Origin: an uncultured Saprospiraceae bacterium
GTDB lineage: Bacteria > Bacteroidota > Bacteroidia > Chitinophagales > Saprospiraceae
Direction of reading: 5' to 3'
Assembly: GCA_937941765.1 (NCBI GenBank)
Contig: CALDGQ010000010.1
Span: forward strand, 1-64,000
Length of the DNA stretch: 64,000 nucleotides
Of the stretch, positions 1-8,146 are shown piece by piece. Each line of letters starts with the position of its first letter. Within the stretch, counting starts at the first letter, position 1. Both the position numbers and the translations under genes were made by a program. Below the pieces are notes generated by a model. The model ran no database searches. It saw only the letters and a program-made list of their open reading frames with translations, and had not been told where the DNA came from.

Positions 1-158
1 CACATATAAGCAAAGGCACTTTTGAGTATTTTATGTTTAGCTTGTCCTACAGAAGAAGTCGAAGGAATATATTTTATTTTTTTTGTGATCTTATTATAAA
101 ATTCTTCTGACTCCTCTTCATAAGTATCTAGCAATAATTCAAATGGGTTTTCTGTCAT
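1..158 (-). CDS. Partial gene of unknown function at the end of the restriction-modification operon
   Basis: A reading frame starts at an ATG at 158 and runs leftward off the window edge; about 52 codons are visible, starting MTENPFELLLDTYEEESEE. It lies 14 bases after the hsdS stop, so it is very probably co-transcribed with hsdMS. The visible part is acidic and then lysine-rich, and ends SAFAYM, with no motif I can name. Some HEPN-type proteins in restriction-modification loci begin in a similar way, but that is only a guess. It could also be an accessory gene between hsdS and an hsdR that would lie beyond the left edge. Confidence 0.6.
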   Translation of the reverse strand, partial: MTENPFELLLDTYEEESEEFYNKITKKIKYIPSTSSVGQAKHKILKSAFAYM

Positions 159-172
159 TTTATTTCTATTTT

Positions 173-1423
173 TCACACAAACATCTGTTGCAATAAGCCT
201 TTTTTAAAGTTTTCCATTTGGGTAATCTGGTCGGATACTTTTTTGATTCGTTGGTCTAGAGTAATAAGGAAATTAGCTATTTTTTTCTGCTCAGGCACAC
301 TAGGCATTTCCCATTTAAGTTTTAAAAATTCTTTTTTACTCATAACTCTATTTCGGCCAGCTCCACCAGGTGAAATTACATCTAACTGAAAGCGAAATAT
401 TTTTTGAATAAAAACAAATTGGAAGTATTCATGAATGGCTATTTCTCTATTAAAGGTGTATGTAGGAAATCTATGAGAAACTAAACCTCCCTCATCTTCT
501 TTCTTAACTTTTGCTATTGCACCTTCCCAAGCAAAAGTAATATTGACTATTAGGTCATTTTCTTTTACCTCAAAAAGCTTTTCCATCATAACTTTATTCG
601 GATCAAAATTAGGTTTTTGAAATGTTCCTTTACAATGGCTTCGAATACCTATTGCTAAATAATTTGATTTGGGTTTATTTACTTCTCTAATTGTAGGAAT
701 TAAAAACTCCCCTAATCGCTTCTCTTCCCACTTCTCAAACGCTCCCCCATCCTCTTTCTTAAACCGAATCTCCTGACTAAAAATCTGTTGCATCACGCCT
801 TTTTTATATTCCTCCAATAAGGCTTTTTTGCGGCTGACTTGTTGTATTTTTTTGTCAATGGCGGAGAGGAAGGTGGCTATTTTTTTTTGTTCGGGTAGGG
901 ATGGGAGGTTGATTTTAAGTTTTTTAATATCATCCATATCTAGTTTCCCAGCCCCAATTCCAGTTCCAACTACTTTACTTAGCAAAAAGTGTTGTTTTGC
1001 TGAAAACCATTGATATAAAAACTCTGAATTAGATAGATCATTTAATGTTATTGATTTTAAATCTTGATTAAATGCGACATCTTTTGAGGTTATTCCCACG
1101 GGAATTTTATTGTACAACATACTACCTCTAACTAAAATTAAGATGCTACCTTTTAAAGAAAGTTTTGATCCATTTTTTAATCCCTCCAATGTTATTGTCC
1201 TTTCAGATTTTGAATAATATTTTCCACGCATAGATACCGCACTTATCCAAGGAATATCTCCATCCCAAAATTTATCATTTTCCTTAGATGGTGTTCCTCC
1301 AGATTTAAATTCAGCAATTTGTTCTAGATTTATTACCTGTATATTATCTGCAAAGTCTCTAAATCTCAATCCAGGTCCCACTTTCTTCTTTTTCTTCCCC
1401 TTCTTATTTTCCGTTTTAACCAT
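173..1423 (-). CDS. hsdS: Type I restriction-modification specificity subunit HsdS
   Basis: A 416-residue protein with the duplicated layout of HsdS: two target-recognition domains, each followed by a conserved helical spacer. The first spacer reads EQKKIATFLSAIDKKIQQV at about residues 178-196 and the second, EQKKIANFLITLDQRIKKV, is near the C-terminus; both continue into a K..L..YKKG/FKKGLLQQ segment. The first recognition domain has the typical IPWISA. HsdS sets the DNA target sequence of the HsdM/HsdR complex. It lies about 80 bases downstream of hsdM on the same strand. The lysine-rich N-terminal stretch (KKGKKKKK) before the first domain is unusual, so the true start could be slightly downstream. 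The family call is secure. Confidence 0.93.
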   Translation of the reverse strand: MVKTENKKGKKKKKVGPGLRFRDFADNIQVINLEQIAEFKSGGTPSKENDKFWDGDIPWISAVSMRGKYYSKSERTITLEGLKNGSKLSLKGSILILVRGSMLYNKIPVGITSKDVAFNQDLKSITLNDLSNSEFLYQWFSAKQHFLLSKVVGTGIGAGKLDMDDIKKLKINLPSLPEQKKIATFLSAIDKKIQQVSRKKALLEEYKKGVMQQIFSQEIRFKKEDGGAFEKWEEKRLGEFLIPTIREVNKPKSNYLAIGIRSHCKGTFQKPNFDPNKVMMEKLFEVKENDLIVNITFAWEGAIAKVKKEDEGGLVSHRFPTYTFNREIAIHEYFQFVFIQKIFRFQLDVISPGGAGRNRVMSKKEFLKLKWEMPSVPEQKKIANFLITLDQRIKKVSDQITQMENFKKGLLQQMFV

Positions 1424-1503
1424 TTTATATATTTTAAATCCGCCAAAAGCGAATGAATGTTAATGTATTGTTGAATTTAGCTATTGAAAATAGGTTTTTC
1501 CAA

Positions 1504-3063
1504 TTAAAAAGGAGCTTCAATTCCCAACTCTTTACAAAATCCAGCAATTTCCTTGTCGGTTTTGACCATCTCTTTATTGATGGATTTAATTTCTTTTGCT
1601 ACTGCTTCCAAGTCCACTGGTTCTTCTTCTTCAAAAGTATCGACATATCTTGGGATGTTGAGATTGTAATCATTTTCTTCGATTTCTGCGATGGTGGCGA
1701 CATGACTGTATTTGTCTTCTGCAGTTCTTTCTTTGTAGGTGGTGATGATTTTTTCAACATCCGCTTCCCGAAGATGATTTTGTGTTTTTATTTTTTCAAA
1801 ATGCTGACTGGCATCAATAAATAACACATCTTTTTCGTTTTCTCGTTTTTTCTTCAATACCAATATACAAGTCGGGATACTAGTTCCATAAAAGATATTG
1901 GCAGGCAATCCAATGACGGTGTCGAGATAATTTCTTTCCTTGATCAAAAACTCACGGATATGTCCTTCCGCTGCACCACGAAACAGCACACCGTGTGGCA
2001 ATACAATCGCCATGGTTCCTTTGTCATCGAGTTGGTGAATCATGTGTTGTAAAAAGGCAAAATCTGCTTTTGTTTTTGGTGCTAATTTTCCATAAGCCGA
2101 AAAGCGATCATCGGTCATAAACAATGGACTTGCGCTCCACTTGGCAGAAAAAGGTGGATTGGCAACGATGGCATCAAAACGCAAATCGATGTGTTGTGGT
2201 CTTTCCAGTGTGTCTTCATTTTTGATGTCAAAACGTTTGTAATGTACATCGTGCATGATCATGTTCATGCGACACAGGTTGTACGTTGTTGGATTTTTTT
2301 CTTGTCCATAAAAACCAGCGACTTCTTTTACCTCTCGTGCTACCCGTAGCAACAACGATCCAGATCCACAAGTAGGGTCATAGACATTTTTCAATTTCTT
2401 TTTTCCGACCGTCACCAGTTTTGCCAACACTTTACTTACTTGTTGTGGCGTATAAAATTCCCCCGCTTTTTTTCCTGCACCGCTCGCAAATTGTCCAATC
2501 AGATATTCATATGCATCACCAAGTACATCACTTTCATCATTGGCGATATCAAAATCGATTTCATCCAAGTGGGAGAGTACTTTGACGATGAGTTCATTCT
2601 TATCATTTTCAGATTTCCCCAACTTACTACTGGTCAAATCCAAGTCTTCAAATAGATTTCCAAAATCTTCTTCACTTTCCGCACCCATCGTACTTTGCTC
2701 GATACCCGCCAATACTTTCGCCAAGTCACCGAGGATAAATTTATTTTTTCCACCAGCATTCCCACGTCTTGCTAGTTCACTAAACAACTCCGATGGTTTT
2801 AAGAAAAATCCCAACGCATCAAGTGCCGCTTCTTTCACCGCACTCATATATTCCTCTTCTTTTTTATGTCCTTCAAGATCTTGAAAAGTCAGTTTGTCTG
2901 GTTTCAATATTTCATTGGCATACAAATCCATCTTCGTACTCAGGTATTTGTAAAAGATAAAACCAAGGATGTAATCTCTGAAGTCGTCGGCGTCCATTTT
3001 GCCTCTGAGTTCGTTGGCGATGTCCCATAGTTTTTGTTGGAGGTGTTGGTTTTGTTCTGTCAT
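1504..3063 (-). CDS. hsdM: Type I restriction-modification methyltransferase HsdM
   Basis: A 519-residue N6-adenine methyltransferase. The N-terminal helical HsdM domain (about 5-150) is followed by the catalytic domain. This has the SAM-binding motif DPTCGSG at residues 229-235 and the catalytic motif NPPF at 302-305, and GEFYTPQQV at about 201-209 is typical of HsdM. It methylates the target adenine chosen by HsdS, protecting host DNA. Length is normal for the family and all key motifs are intact, so it should be active. It starts 16 bases after the upstream membrane-protein gene, which suggests one transcript for the envelope proteins and hsdMS. No hsdR is visible; it may lie left of the window. 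Confidence 0.95.
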   Translation of the reverse strand: MTEQNQHLQQKLWDIANELRGKMDADDFRDYILGFIFYKYLSTKMDLYANEILKPDKLTFQDLEGHKKEEEYMSAVKEAALDALGFFLKPSELFSELARRGNAGGKNKFILGDLAKVLAGIEQSTMGAESEEDFGNLFEDLDLTSSKLGKSENDKNELIVKVLSHLDEIDFDIANDESDVLGDAYEYLIGQFASGAGKKAGEFYTPQQVSKVLAKLVTVGKKKLKNVYDPTCGSGSLLLRVAREVKEVAGFYGQEKNPTTYNLCRMNMIMHDVHYKRFDIKNEDTLERPQHIDLRFDAIVANPPFSAKWSASPLFMTDDRFSAYGKLAPKTKADFAFLQHMIHQLDDKGTMAIVLPHGVLFRGAAEGHIREFLIKERNYLDTVIGLPANIFYGTSIPTCILVLKKKRENEKDVLFIDASQHFEKIKTQNHLREADVEKIITTYKERTAEDKYSHVATIAEIEENDYNLNIPRYVDTFEEEEPVDLEAVAKEIKSINKEMVKTDKEIAGFCKELGIEAPF

Positions 3064-3079
3064 TATTGTCTCAGTTAGT

Positions 3080-3682
3080 TTAGTCTGTTTTATTTGCTTG
3101 TAAGATAGGGGATGTTTTATTAATATCTCCAGTTAGTTTTGGGGTAAGAAATTCTGCTTTTAGTGTAAGGTTTGCATTCTTTGAGAACTCTAGTATTTGC
3201 TCAAATTCACGTTTGATCCCATCATTGTATGTGAACTTATAAAGTCCAACTAATTGATCTATGTTGATCCGTTTTATTGTGATATTTTGATTAAAAGTGC
3301 TACCTGAGGGGAAATGGCGTCTTATATCAGTGTATTCCTTAAATCCTGGTAGAGCTACATTTTTAAGATTGTAAAGATTTCCACCAGAGTTTGTAAATTC
3401 AATATTGAGTTGATTACATGGTTCTCCCTCCTTGCAATTTATCCAATTAATGTCAGCTTGGAGAAAAGGTTTTTTGGATTCTCGAAACTCCTTAGTAAAT
3501 AGAGCAACCATTTCTTTATTTTCCCCATATTTAATTTTTAAACTTCTTGCTTCATAAGCGAACCAAACAGTCACCAGTATTCCAATAATCGCAATGTATT
3601 TATGAATGTGGGAAATGTTCTTGTGAATATGACACAAAATCTTCCATATCGTTTTGAAAATATTTTTAGCAATGTCTATCAT
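3080..3682 (-). CDS. Single-pass membrane protein of unknown function in the restriction-modification operon
   Basis: A 200-residue protein with an N-terminal transmembrane helix (YIAIIGILVTVWFAYEA, about residues 28-44) preceded by a basic, histidine-containing segment, then a soluble domain rich in beta strands. The soluble part contains INCKEGEPCNQLNIEFTNSGG, which looks like an immunoglobulin-like or DUF-type beta-sandwich, but I do not recognise a named family. Its ATG overlaps the stop of the upstream SPOR-domain gene (TAATG) and its stop is 16 bases before hsdM. It is therefore translationally coupled into the operon. No function can be assigned; a membrane-tethered accessory role is possible but is inference. 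Confidence 0.8.
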   Translation of the reverse strand: MIDIAKNIFKTIWKILCHIHKNISHIHKYIAIIGILVTVWFAYEARSLKIKYGENKEMVALFTKEFRESKKPFLQADINWINCKEGEPCNQLNIEFTNSGGNLYNLKNVALPGFKEYTDIRRHFPSGSTFNQNITIKRINIDQLVGLYKFTYNDGIKREFEQILEFSKNANLTLKAEFLTPKLTGDINKTSPILQANKTD

Positions 3683-4437
3683 TAGTTAAGTCTAGTATTA
3701 TTTGTATCGTACGAAACAATAAAACAATCCTTTATAGGAGAATTGGATATTAATCTTTTAACTACCTCTTTTGCTTGAGCTTTCGAAGAGAAAGTTTTTG
3801 CAGTTACGTACCTGAATGAATATATGGCTGAATTTGAGTTTGGTTCTTCTACTAAGTTAATAGAGATAAAGTCTTGAATCCTATCTAACTCAGACTTGGA
3901 AATTTTCGAGGAAGAAGCCATTATTTGAATTTTATAAAATGCTGATTTATCCCATAATCTTTCTTTTTCCGATGGAGTAATTGTATTTGGTGGTGTGCTT
4001 GGATTATTTGATTCAGGAGGTAACCCAGGAGGACTTGGTCTAACCTTGTAAATTGTTTTTGTTATTGGCTTTGCAACTGATATGTCGCTTCCCTTTGCTA
4101 CGTAAGAATGAGGACTCTCTGATCTTTCATTGAGATTAGTTATACCCAGTTGTTTTGTTGGATCAATAAGTATATGGAAGCCTTTATTTGTTTCAATTTG
4201 AAAGACTGATCCTCCAACTTCTTGTTCAATTTTCTGTAATTCAGATTTTGTTTGTTCATTGCTCAGTACATGAATTTGTGTGTATGTAATTGGTGATAAA
4301 AGGAGATCATCTTTTTCGATCATTTTTTTCTTTGTAAGTACTTCTTTACCGTTATAATTATTATGATAATATTTCTCGATACAAAATCCAACATTATAAA
4401 TACAGCAAAAAAGTAAAAAGACAATTATCTTTTTCAT
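3682..4437 (-). CDS. Exported SPOR-domain-like protein heading the restriction-modification operon
   Basis: A 251-residue protein with a clear signal peptide (MKKIIVFLLFCCIYNVGFC). A middle region with a proline-rich linker (RPSPPGLPPESNNPSTPP) leads to a C-terminal module of about 75 residues. That module starts FYKIQIMASSSKIS and ends with KEVVKRLISNSPIKDCFIV, the beta-alpha-beta pattern of SPOR/FtsN-like peptidoglycan-binding domains. SPOR domains bind denuded glycan strands at the septum. The gene overlaps the next by one base and is the first gene of the leftward operon that includes hsdM and hsdS. An envelope protein in that position is unexpected. The SPOR assignment rests on pattern and length only. 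Confidence 0.7.
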   Translation of the reverse strand: MKKIIVFLLFCCIYNVGFCIEKYYHNNYNGKEVLTKKKMIEKDDLLLSPITYTQIHVLSNEQTKSELQKIEQEVGGSVFQIETNKGFHILIDPTKQLGITNLNERSESPHSYVAKGSDISVAKPITKTIYKVRPSPPGLPPESNNPSTPPNTITPSEKERLWDKSAFYKIQIMASSSKISKSELDRIQDFISINLVEEPNSNSAIYSFRYVTAKTFSSKAQAKEVVKRLISNSPIKDCFIVSYDTNNTRLN

Positions 4438-4758
4438 GGGGTAGTAGTTTTAATGATTCCGAAATAAATAAGTAGCGTCTCCAAGTTGTTGTGTTTGAAA
4501 ACGTATAATACATACCACAAAACAAATTTTGAAATGATTTGAGCGGGGTAGTAGTTTTTATCCTGTTAGGTTGCTAAAGTGTAGGTTCTGCTAAAATACT
4601 TATTATTCAAGAAGAAATAAATAATATATGTAAATTATTTAAAATATAATTTACAATTTTCAACAACGAAATTGGTGGTTTATAGAATTTATAACTCCAA
4701 AATTAGATACCATATTTAATTTTAGTAGATTGTACTTATAGAATTAAAAGAATAAGTA
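4438..4758. other. Divergent intergenic region between the RM operon and rhuM
   Basis: An AT-rich gap of about 320 bases without a gene, holding divergent promoters for the leftward operon and the rightward RhuM gene. A direct repeat GGGGTAGTAGTTTT occurs at about 4438-4451 and again at about 4546-4559. No clear -7 motif or operator could be assigned. Confidence 0.4.
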
Positions 4759-5757
4759 ATGCAAGACCAGAACATAATCATCTACAATACTACCGATGGA
4801 AAAGCATCTGTTGTGCTTTACGCCAAAGACGGTGATGTATGGATGAATCAAAATCAACTGGCGGAACTTTTTGACACCTCTAAACAAAACATTGGTCAGC
4901 ATATAGCTAACATATTGGAAGATAAGGAGTTATCTCAAGATCCAGTTGTAAAGAAATACTTTACAACTGCTGATGATGGGAAGAATTATGAAGTGACTTT
5001 TTATGCTTTAGATATGATTCTTGCGATTGGATTTAGGGTGAGAAGTAAGCGAGGAATACAGTTTAGAATATGGGCTAATCGAAATTTGAAACAATTTATG
5101 ATCAAAGGGTTTGTCATGGATGACGATCGTTTAAAAAATCCTGATGGAAGACCAGATTACTTTGATGAATTGCTTGCACGAATTCGCGATATACGTGCCT
5201 CAGAAAAAAGATTTTATCAAAAAGTGCGTGAACTTTTTGCGCTAAGTAGTGATTATGATGCTACTGATAAAGCAACTCAAATGTTTTTTGCAGAAACACA
5301 AAATAAACTGCTATTTGCTGTTACGGAAAAAACTGCTGCAGAGATTGTAATGTCAAGAGCAAATTCTGATAAACCTAACATGGCACTTACTTCATGGAAA
5401 GGTTCTGTTGTTCGCAAGCAGGATATTTTCACAGCAAAAAATTATCTAACTGAAGATGAAATTGATAGTCTCAATAGATTAACGGTAATATTCTTGGAAA
5501 CTGCTGAATTAAGAGCAAAGAATAGGGAGGACCTTACTGTGAAATTTTGGAAAGAAAATGTAAATAAAATGCTTGAATTCAACGACATGAGAATTTTATT
5601 AGATGGTGGAAGTATTAGTAAAGCTCAAATGGAAAATAATGTTAGAGCAATTTATTCTGAATTTAATACTAAAAGAAAAGAGTATAACGCTAAACTAGCC
5701 GATGAAACTGATTTGAAAAACATTGAAAATGCGATAGAGAAATCAAAGGAAAAATGA
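4759..5757 (+). CDS. RhuM family protein (virulence RhuM / putative DNA-binding cofactor)
   Basis: A 332-residue member of the RhuM family. It starts with IIIYNTTDGKASVVLYAKDGD, and MNQNQLAELFDTSKQNIGQH (about 29-48) is the helix-turn-helix-like segment of the family. This is followed by KYFTTADDGKNYEVTFYALD and the highly conserved RSKRGIQFRIWANRNLK. The family is named after a Salmonella pathogenicity-island gene. It is repeatedly found inside or beside type I restriction-modification loci, where its biochemical role is not settled; toxin or DNA-binding roles have been proposed. Here it is divergent from the hsdMS operon. Length is full and there is no truncation. Confidence 0.88.
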   Translation: MQDQNIIIYNTTDGKASVVLYAKDGDVWMNQNQLAELFDTSKQNIGQHIANILEDKELSQDPVVKKYFTTADDGKNYEVTFYALDMILAIGFRVRSKRGIQFRIWANRNLKQFMIKGFVMDDDRLKNPDGRPDYFDELLARIRDIRASEKRFYQKVRELFALSSDYDATDKATQMFFAETQNKLLFAVTEKTAAEIVMSRANSDKPNMALTSWKGSVVRKQDIFTAKNYLTEDEIDSLNRLTVIFLETAELRAKNREDLTVKFWKENVNKMLEFNDMRILLDGGSISKAQMENNVRAIYSEFNTKRKEYNAKLADETDLKNIENAIEKSKEK

Positions 5758-5793
5758 CTTTGATTAAAACAATAAAGATATCATGTCAAGTAT

Positions 5794-5828
5794 AAAACCC
5801 CCAAGTAAAAATTTTACCTGGGGGTTTT
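5794..5828. terminator. Bidirectional intrinsic terminator
   Basis: An inverted repeat whose arms are AAAACCCCCAAGTAAAA and TTTTACCTGGGGGTTTT. It has an A-run on the left and a T-run on the right, so it can terminate both the rhuM gene from the left and the TerC-like gene from the right. Confidence 0.85.
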
Positions 5829-5871
5829 CAATATATTTCTCTTTGCTGAGGACATCAAAAACCAAAAAATC

Positions 5872-6654
5872 CTAAGCCCCTTCCTTCAATCCTTCCTCCC
5901 GATTCTTCTCCATAGTAATCTTCTTTTGATAACGACCTTGCACAATATCCACCAGTACCATAATAAAAAGAATAAAATAGAAAGTGGTTTTACTCATTGG
6001 AACGATTTCGTTACCAAAAATCTTGAGGTGAGCGAGGTGACCACCTTCTGTAATTAACATGATACCTACGACGAAGAGGACGAAGAGACCAAGCACTTCA
6101 TACATTCGATTTTTCTGCAAAAAATTGGAGACCACTTCTGCCATCACGATCATCAAAACACCACTGATGACGATAGCTGCAGCCATTACCCAAAACACAT
6201 CGGTCAATGCAATGGCACTCAAAATAGAGTCGAAGGAGAAAACTAAATTCATGATGATGATCATAAAAAGTACGGAATTTACAGAAGCTGTTTTTTTCTC
6301 TTCTGTTGCATCATGTTCGTGCAAAGACATCATGTGCCAGATTTCTTTCATCGCCGTGTACATAATGAAAATACCACCGGCCAAAACAATCAAACTATGT
6401 CCGTTGAAATGTCCTTCAATAAAAGTGGATTTAAAACCGAACAATTCATTTTGGAATTTTTCTATCAAATTCACCAAAATAAAAAGCAAAGCAATTCTCA
6501 AAAAGATGGCTAAGCCGATCCCTACTTGTCGTACCCATTTTTGCTTGTCTGCTGGTGCTCTTTTGGATTCTAGTGATATATACAAAAGATTGTCAAAACC
6601 AAGAACGGCTTGAAGCAATACCAATAGTGCGAGTGTAATTAAATTTTCTACCAT
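5872..6654 (-). CDS. TerC-family integral membrane protein
   Basis: A 260-residue polytopic protein with about seven hydrophobic helices. It carries the family signatures: LQAVLGFDNLLYISL near the N-terminus and LVFSFDSILSAIALTDVFWV near residue 140. The acidic residue in each FDN/FDS motif lies within a helix and is thought to take part in metal-ion transport. TerC/YkoY relatives are linked to manganese or tellurite handling and to loading of metals onto exported proteins. The gene stands alone on the minus strand. No yybP-ykoY manganese riboswitch is visible upstream on its strand; the upstream DNA is instead filled by repeats. The family call is good and the substrate is unknown. Confidence 0.88.
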   Translation of the reverse strand: MVENLITLALLVLLQAVLGFDNLLYISLESKRAPADKQKWVRQVGIGLAIFLRIALLFILVNLIEKFQNELFGFKSTFIEGHFNGHSLIVLAGGIFIMYTAMKEIWHMMSLHEHDATEEKKTASVNSVLFMIIIMNLVFSFDSILSAIALTDVFWVMAAAIVISGVLMIVMAEVVSNFLQKNRMYEVLGLFVLFVVGIMLITEGGHLAHLKIFGNEIVPMSKTTFYFILFIMVLVDIVQGRYQKKITMEKNREEGLKEGA

Positions 6655-6736
6655 AATATATGTGTCTCAATTGAAATGCGAATATAGTGGAATAGAAATT
6701 ATTAGAAAAAGAAATGGGCTATTAATACTTGATAGC

Positions 6737-6840
6737 GACGGTTGACGGTGAACGGCTGACGGTAAATGGGGAGTACGCTTGGAGCACGTGAGTATACACA
6801 CTCTTCGCGAGCTCCGTTTACGGTCAACCGTTCACCGTTG
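6737..6840. repeat. R1 palindromic intergenic repeat, copy 1
   Basis: An inverted-repeat element built from short GACGGTTGACGGTGAACGG units on the left and the complement (GGTCAACCGTTCACCG) on the right, enclosing a variable centre of about 50 bases. Related copies are at 6985-7127 and 50387-50486. The arms are strongly G/C-rich compared with the surrounding DNA. Confidence 0.85.
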
Positions 6841-6875
6841 TTGGGAACTATTCCCACTAAAACCATGTTATATTA

Positions 6876-6941
6876 TTGTATCAAGAGACCGACCAGGTCA
6901 GCAACCGAGCTACAAACGTCACGGTGCTAAAAACGATACGG
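6876..6941 (+). promoter_or_regulatory. Compact SAM-clan riboswitch-like aptamer
   Basis: The segment has the conserved parts of the SAM-I/SAM-IV riboswitch clan in the right order. P1 is TTGTATC (6876-6882) pairing with GATACGG (6935-6941). Then come AAGAG, a short GAC/GTC hairpin in the P2 position, the invariant GCAACC (6901-6906), a P3 helix ACCG/CGGT, and GGTGCTAA (6923-6930). It lacks the long kink-turn P2 and a P4 hairpin, so at 66 nt it is much smaller than standard SAM-I aptamers. On the plus strand the next gene is the metallophosphatase at 7223, with an R1 repeat in between. The call rests on motif and covarying-helix recognition, not on a model search. Confidence 0.62.
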
Positions 6942-6984
6942 ACTTGTCTGTCAAAAAAGTTTGAATAAATAAATGATAAGTTTG

Positions 6985-7127
6985 GGATGGGGGACGGGGA
7001 ACGGTTGACGGGGAACGGCGGGGAACGGTGAACGGGGGACACGCGATGAGTGCGTGAACTCGCGTACTCCTCGCGTATCGCCGTTCACCGTCAACCGTCA
7101 ACCGTTCACCGTTCTACCGTTCACCGG
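6985..7127. repeat. R1 palindromic intergenic repeat, copy 2
   Basis: A second, longer copy of the R1 family. The left arm contains GGGGAACGGTTGACGGGG and GGGAACGGTGAACGG; the right arm contains CCGTTCACCGTCAACCGT twice with small changes. The centre (ACTCGCGTACTCCTCGCG) is shared with copy 3 near 50440-50455. Copies 1 and 2 bracket the SAM-clan-like element. Confidence 0.85.
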
Positions 7128-7222
7128 TAATTTTTATAACATTAAGTTGAATTAAAAATAGGGGAATTTAGTAATGACATTCTTAGGTTCAAAAACAAAT
7201 AAATAAATAAACTAACAAACAA

Positions 7223-8128
7223 ATGACGCAACTAGACTTCATTGGCGACATCCACGGATACGCCGACAAATTAAGACAACTCCTCCTAAAAATGGAATAC
7301 GGGGTAAAAGGCAAAGGCTATCGACATAGTAGTCGGAAAGTAGTATTTGTCGGTGATTTTATTGACAGAGGACCGCATAATCCAGCAGTAGTGGAGATCG
7401 CTAGAGCGATGGTGGAGGCAGGTGATGCTTTTGCAGTGTGTGGGAACCACGAACACAATGCGATTGGTTTCAATACACTTGTCAAAAATGGGTATCTCCG
7501 GCCACATACTGTTAAAAATTTCAAACAACATTCTACAACGCTCTTGCAATACCATGGCAATCAGAAAGGATATGATGATGCAATAGCTTGGTTTAAAACC
7601 TTGCCATTGTTTATTGAACAGGAATCCTTTAGAGCGGTACATGCGACATACGATGATCGTTCGATCAAGACTTTAAAACGATTGACCGGAAATGGAGTGT
7701 TAAGTGATGATCAGTATTTGGAGTTGGTCAATAAAGATTCAGAATTATATAAAGCAGTAGAAATTACTTGTAAAGGAAAAGAAATTGCATTACCAGAAGG
7801 GCAAAGTTTTTTGGATAAAGATGGAACCGAAAGATTTGATATAAGATTGAAGTGGTGGTTAGATACTCAAAAAACAAGTATCAAAAATTTGAGCATTATT
7901 GAGGATATCGAGATTGATGAAAACAAATTTCTACAGACGGAATCAGATTACTATAAAGAAGAGGAGAAGCCTATTTTCTTTGGTCATTATTGGTTGAAAG
8001 GAGAGCCAAACTTGTATCGAAATAACGTTTGTTGTCTTGACTATTCTGTCGCAAAAGATGGGTATTTATGTGCTTATCGATTTAATGGAGAAGAGGAGTT
8101 GTCGAATGATAATTTGGTTTTTATATAA
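7223..8128 (+). CDS. Calcineurin-like metallophosphoesterase
   Basis: A 301-residue protein with the metal-binding signature of the calcineurin-like phosphoesterase family. GDIHG lies at about residues 8-12, GDFIDRGPHNP at about 49-59, GNHEHNA at about 81-87, and downstream histidines include the one in FFGHYWLKG near residue 253. PrpA/PrpE-like protein phosphatases and ApaH-like diadenosine tetraphosphatases share this set, and the HxxGPH pattern fits the bacterial PrpE type. It probably acts in the cytosol on phosphoprotein or nucleotide substrates; the exact substrate cannot be read from sequence. It is a single-gene unit preceded by the R1/riboswitch-like region and followed by a terminator-like repeat. 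Confidence 0.85.
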   Translation: MTQLDFIGDIHGYADKLRQLLLKMEYGVKGKGYRHSSRKVVFVGDFIDRGPHNPAVVEIARAMVEAGDAFAVCGNHEHNAIGFNTLVKNGYLRPHTVKNFKQHSTTLLQYHGNQKGYDDAIAWFKTLPLFIEQESFRAVHATYDDRSIKTLKRLTGNGVLSDDQYLELVNKDSELYKAVEITCKGKEIALPEGQSFLDKDGTERFDIRLKWWLDTQKTSIKNLSIIEDIEIDENKFLQTESDYYKEEEKPIFFGHYWLKGEPNLYRNNVCCLDYSVAKDGYLCAYRFNGEEELSNDNLVFI

Positions 8129-8146
8129 ATTTAGTTGTAATAAAAA

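Noticed and set aside
1453-1824. 123-codon plus-strand frame opposite hsdM
   Set aside because: Antisense shadow of hsdM; phenylalanine-rich translation typical of complement of lysine codons.
6655-6736. yybP-ykoY manganese riboswitch expected upstream of a TerC gene
   Set aside because: The minus-strand leader of the TerC-like gene shows none of the conserved segments of that riboswitch.
6871-6950. SRP RNA suggested by GACCAGGTCAG
   Set aside because: The conserved GGAAGGAAGCAGC part of the SRP RNA domain IV is absent, whereas the SAM-clan motifs fit in full order.
6779-6964. 61-codon plus-strand open frame
   Set aside because: It spans part of the R1 repeat and the whole riboswitch-like element; the structure explains the sequence better and the peptide has no recognisable features.
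6919-7101. 60-codon minus-strand open frame
   Set aside because: It lies in R1 copy 2 and is a by-product of repeat composition.
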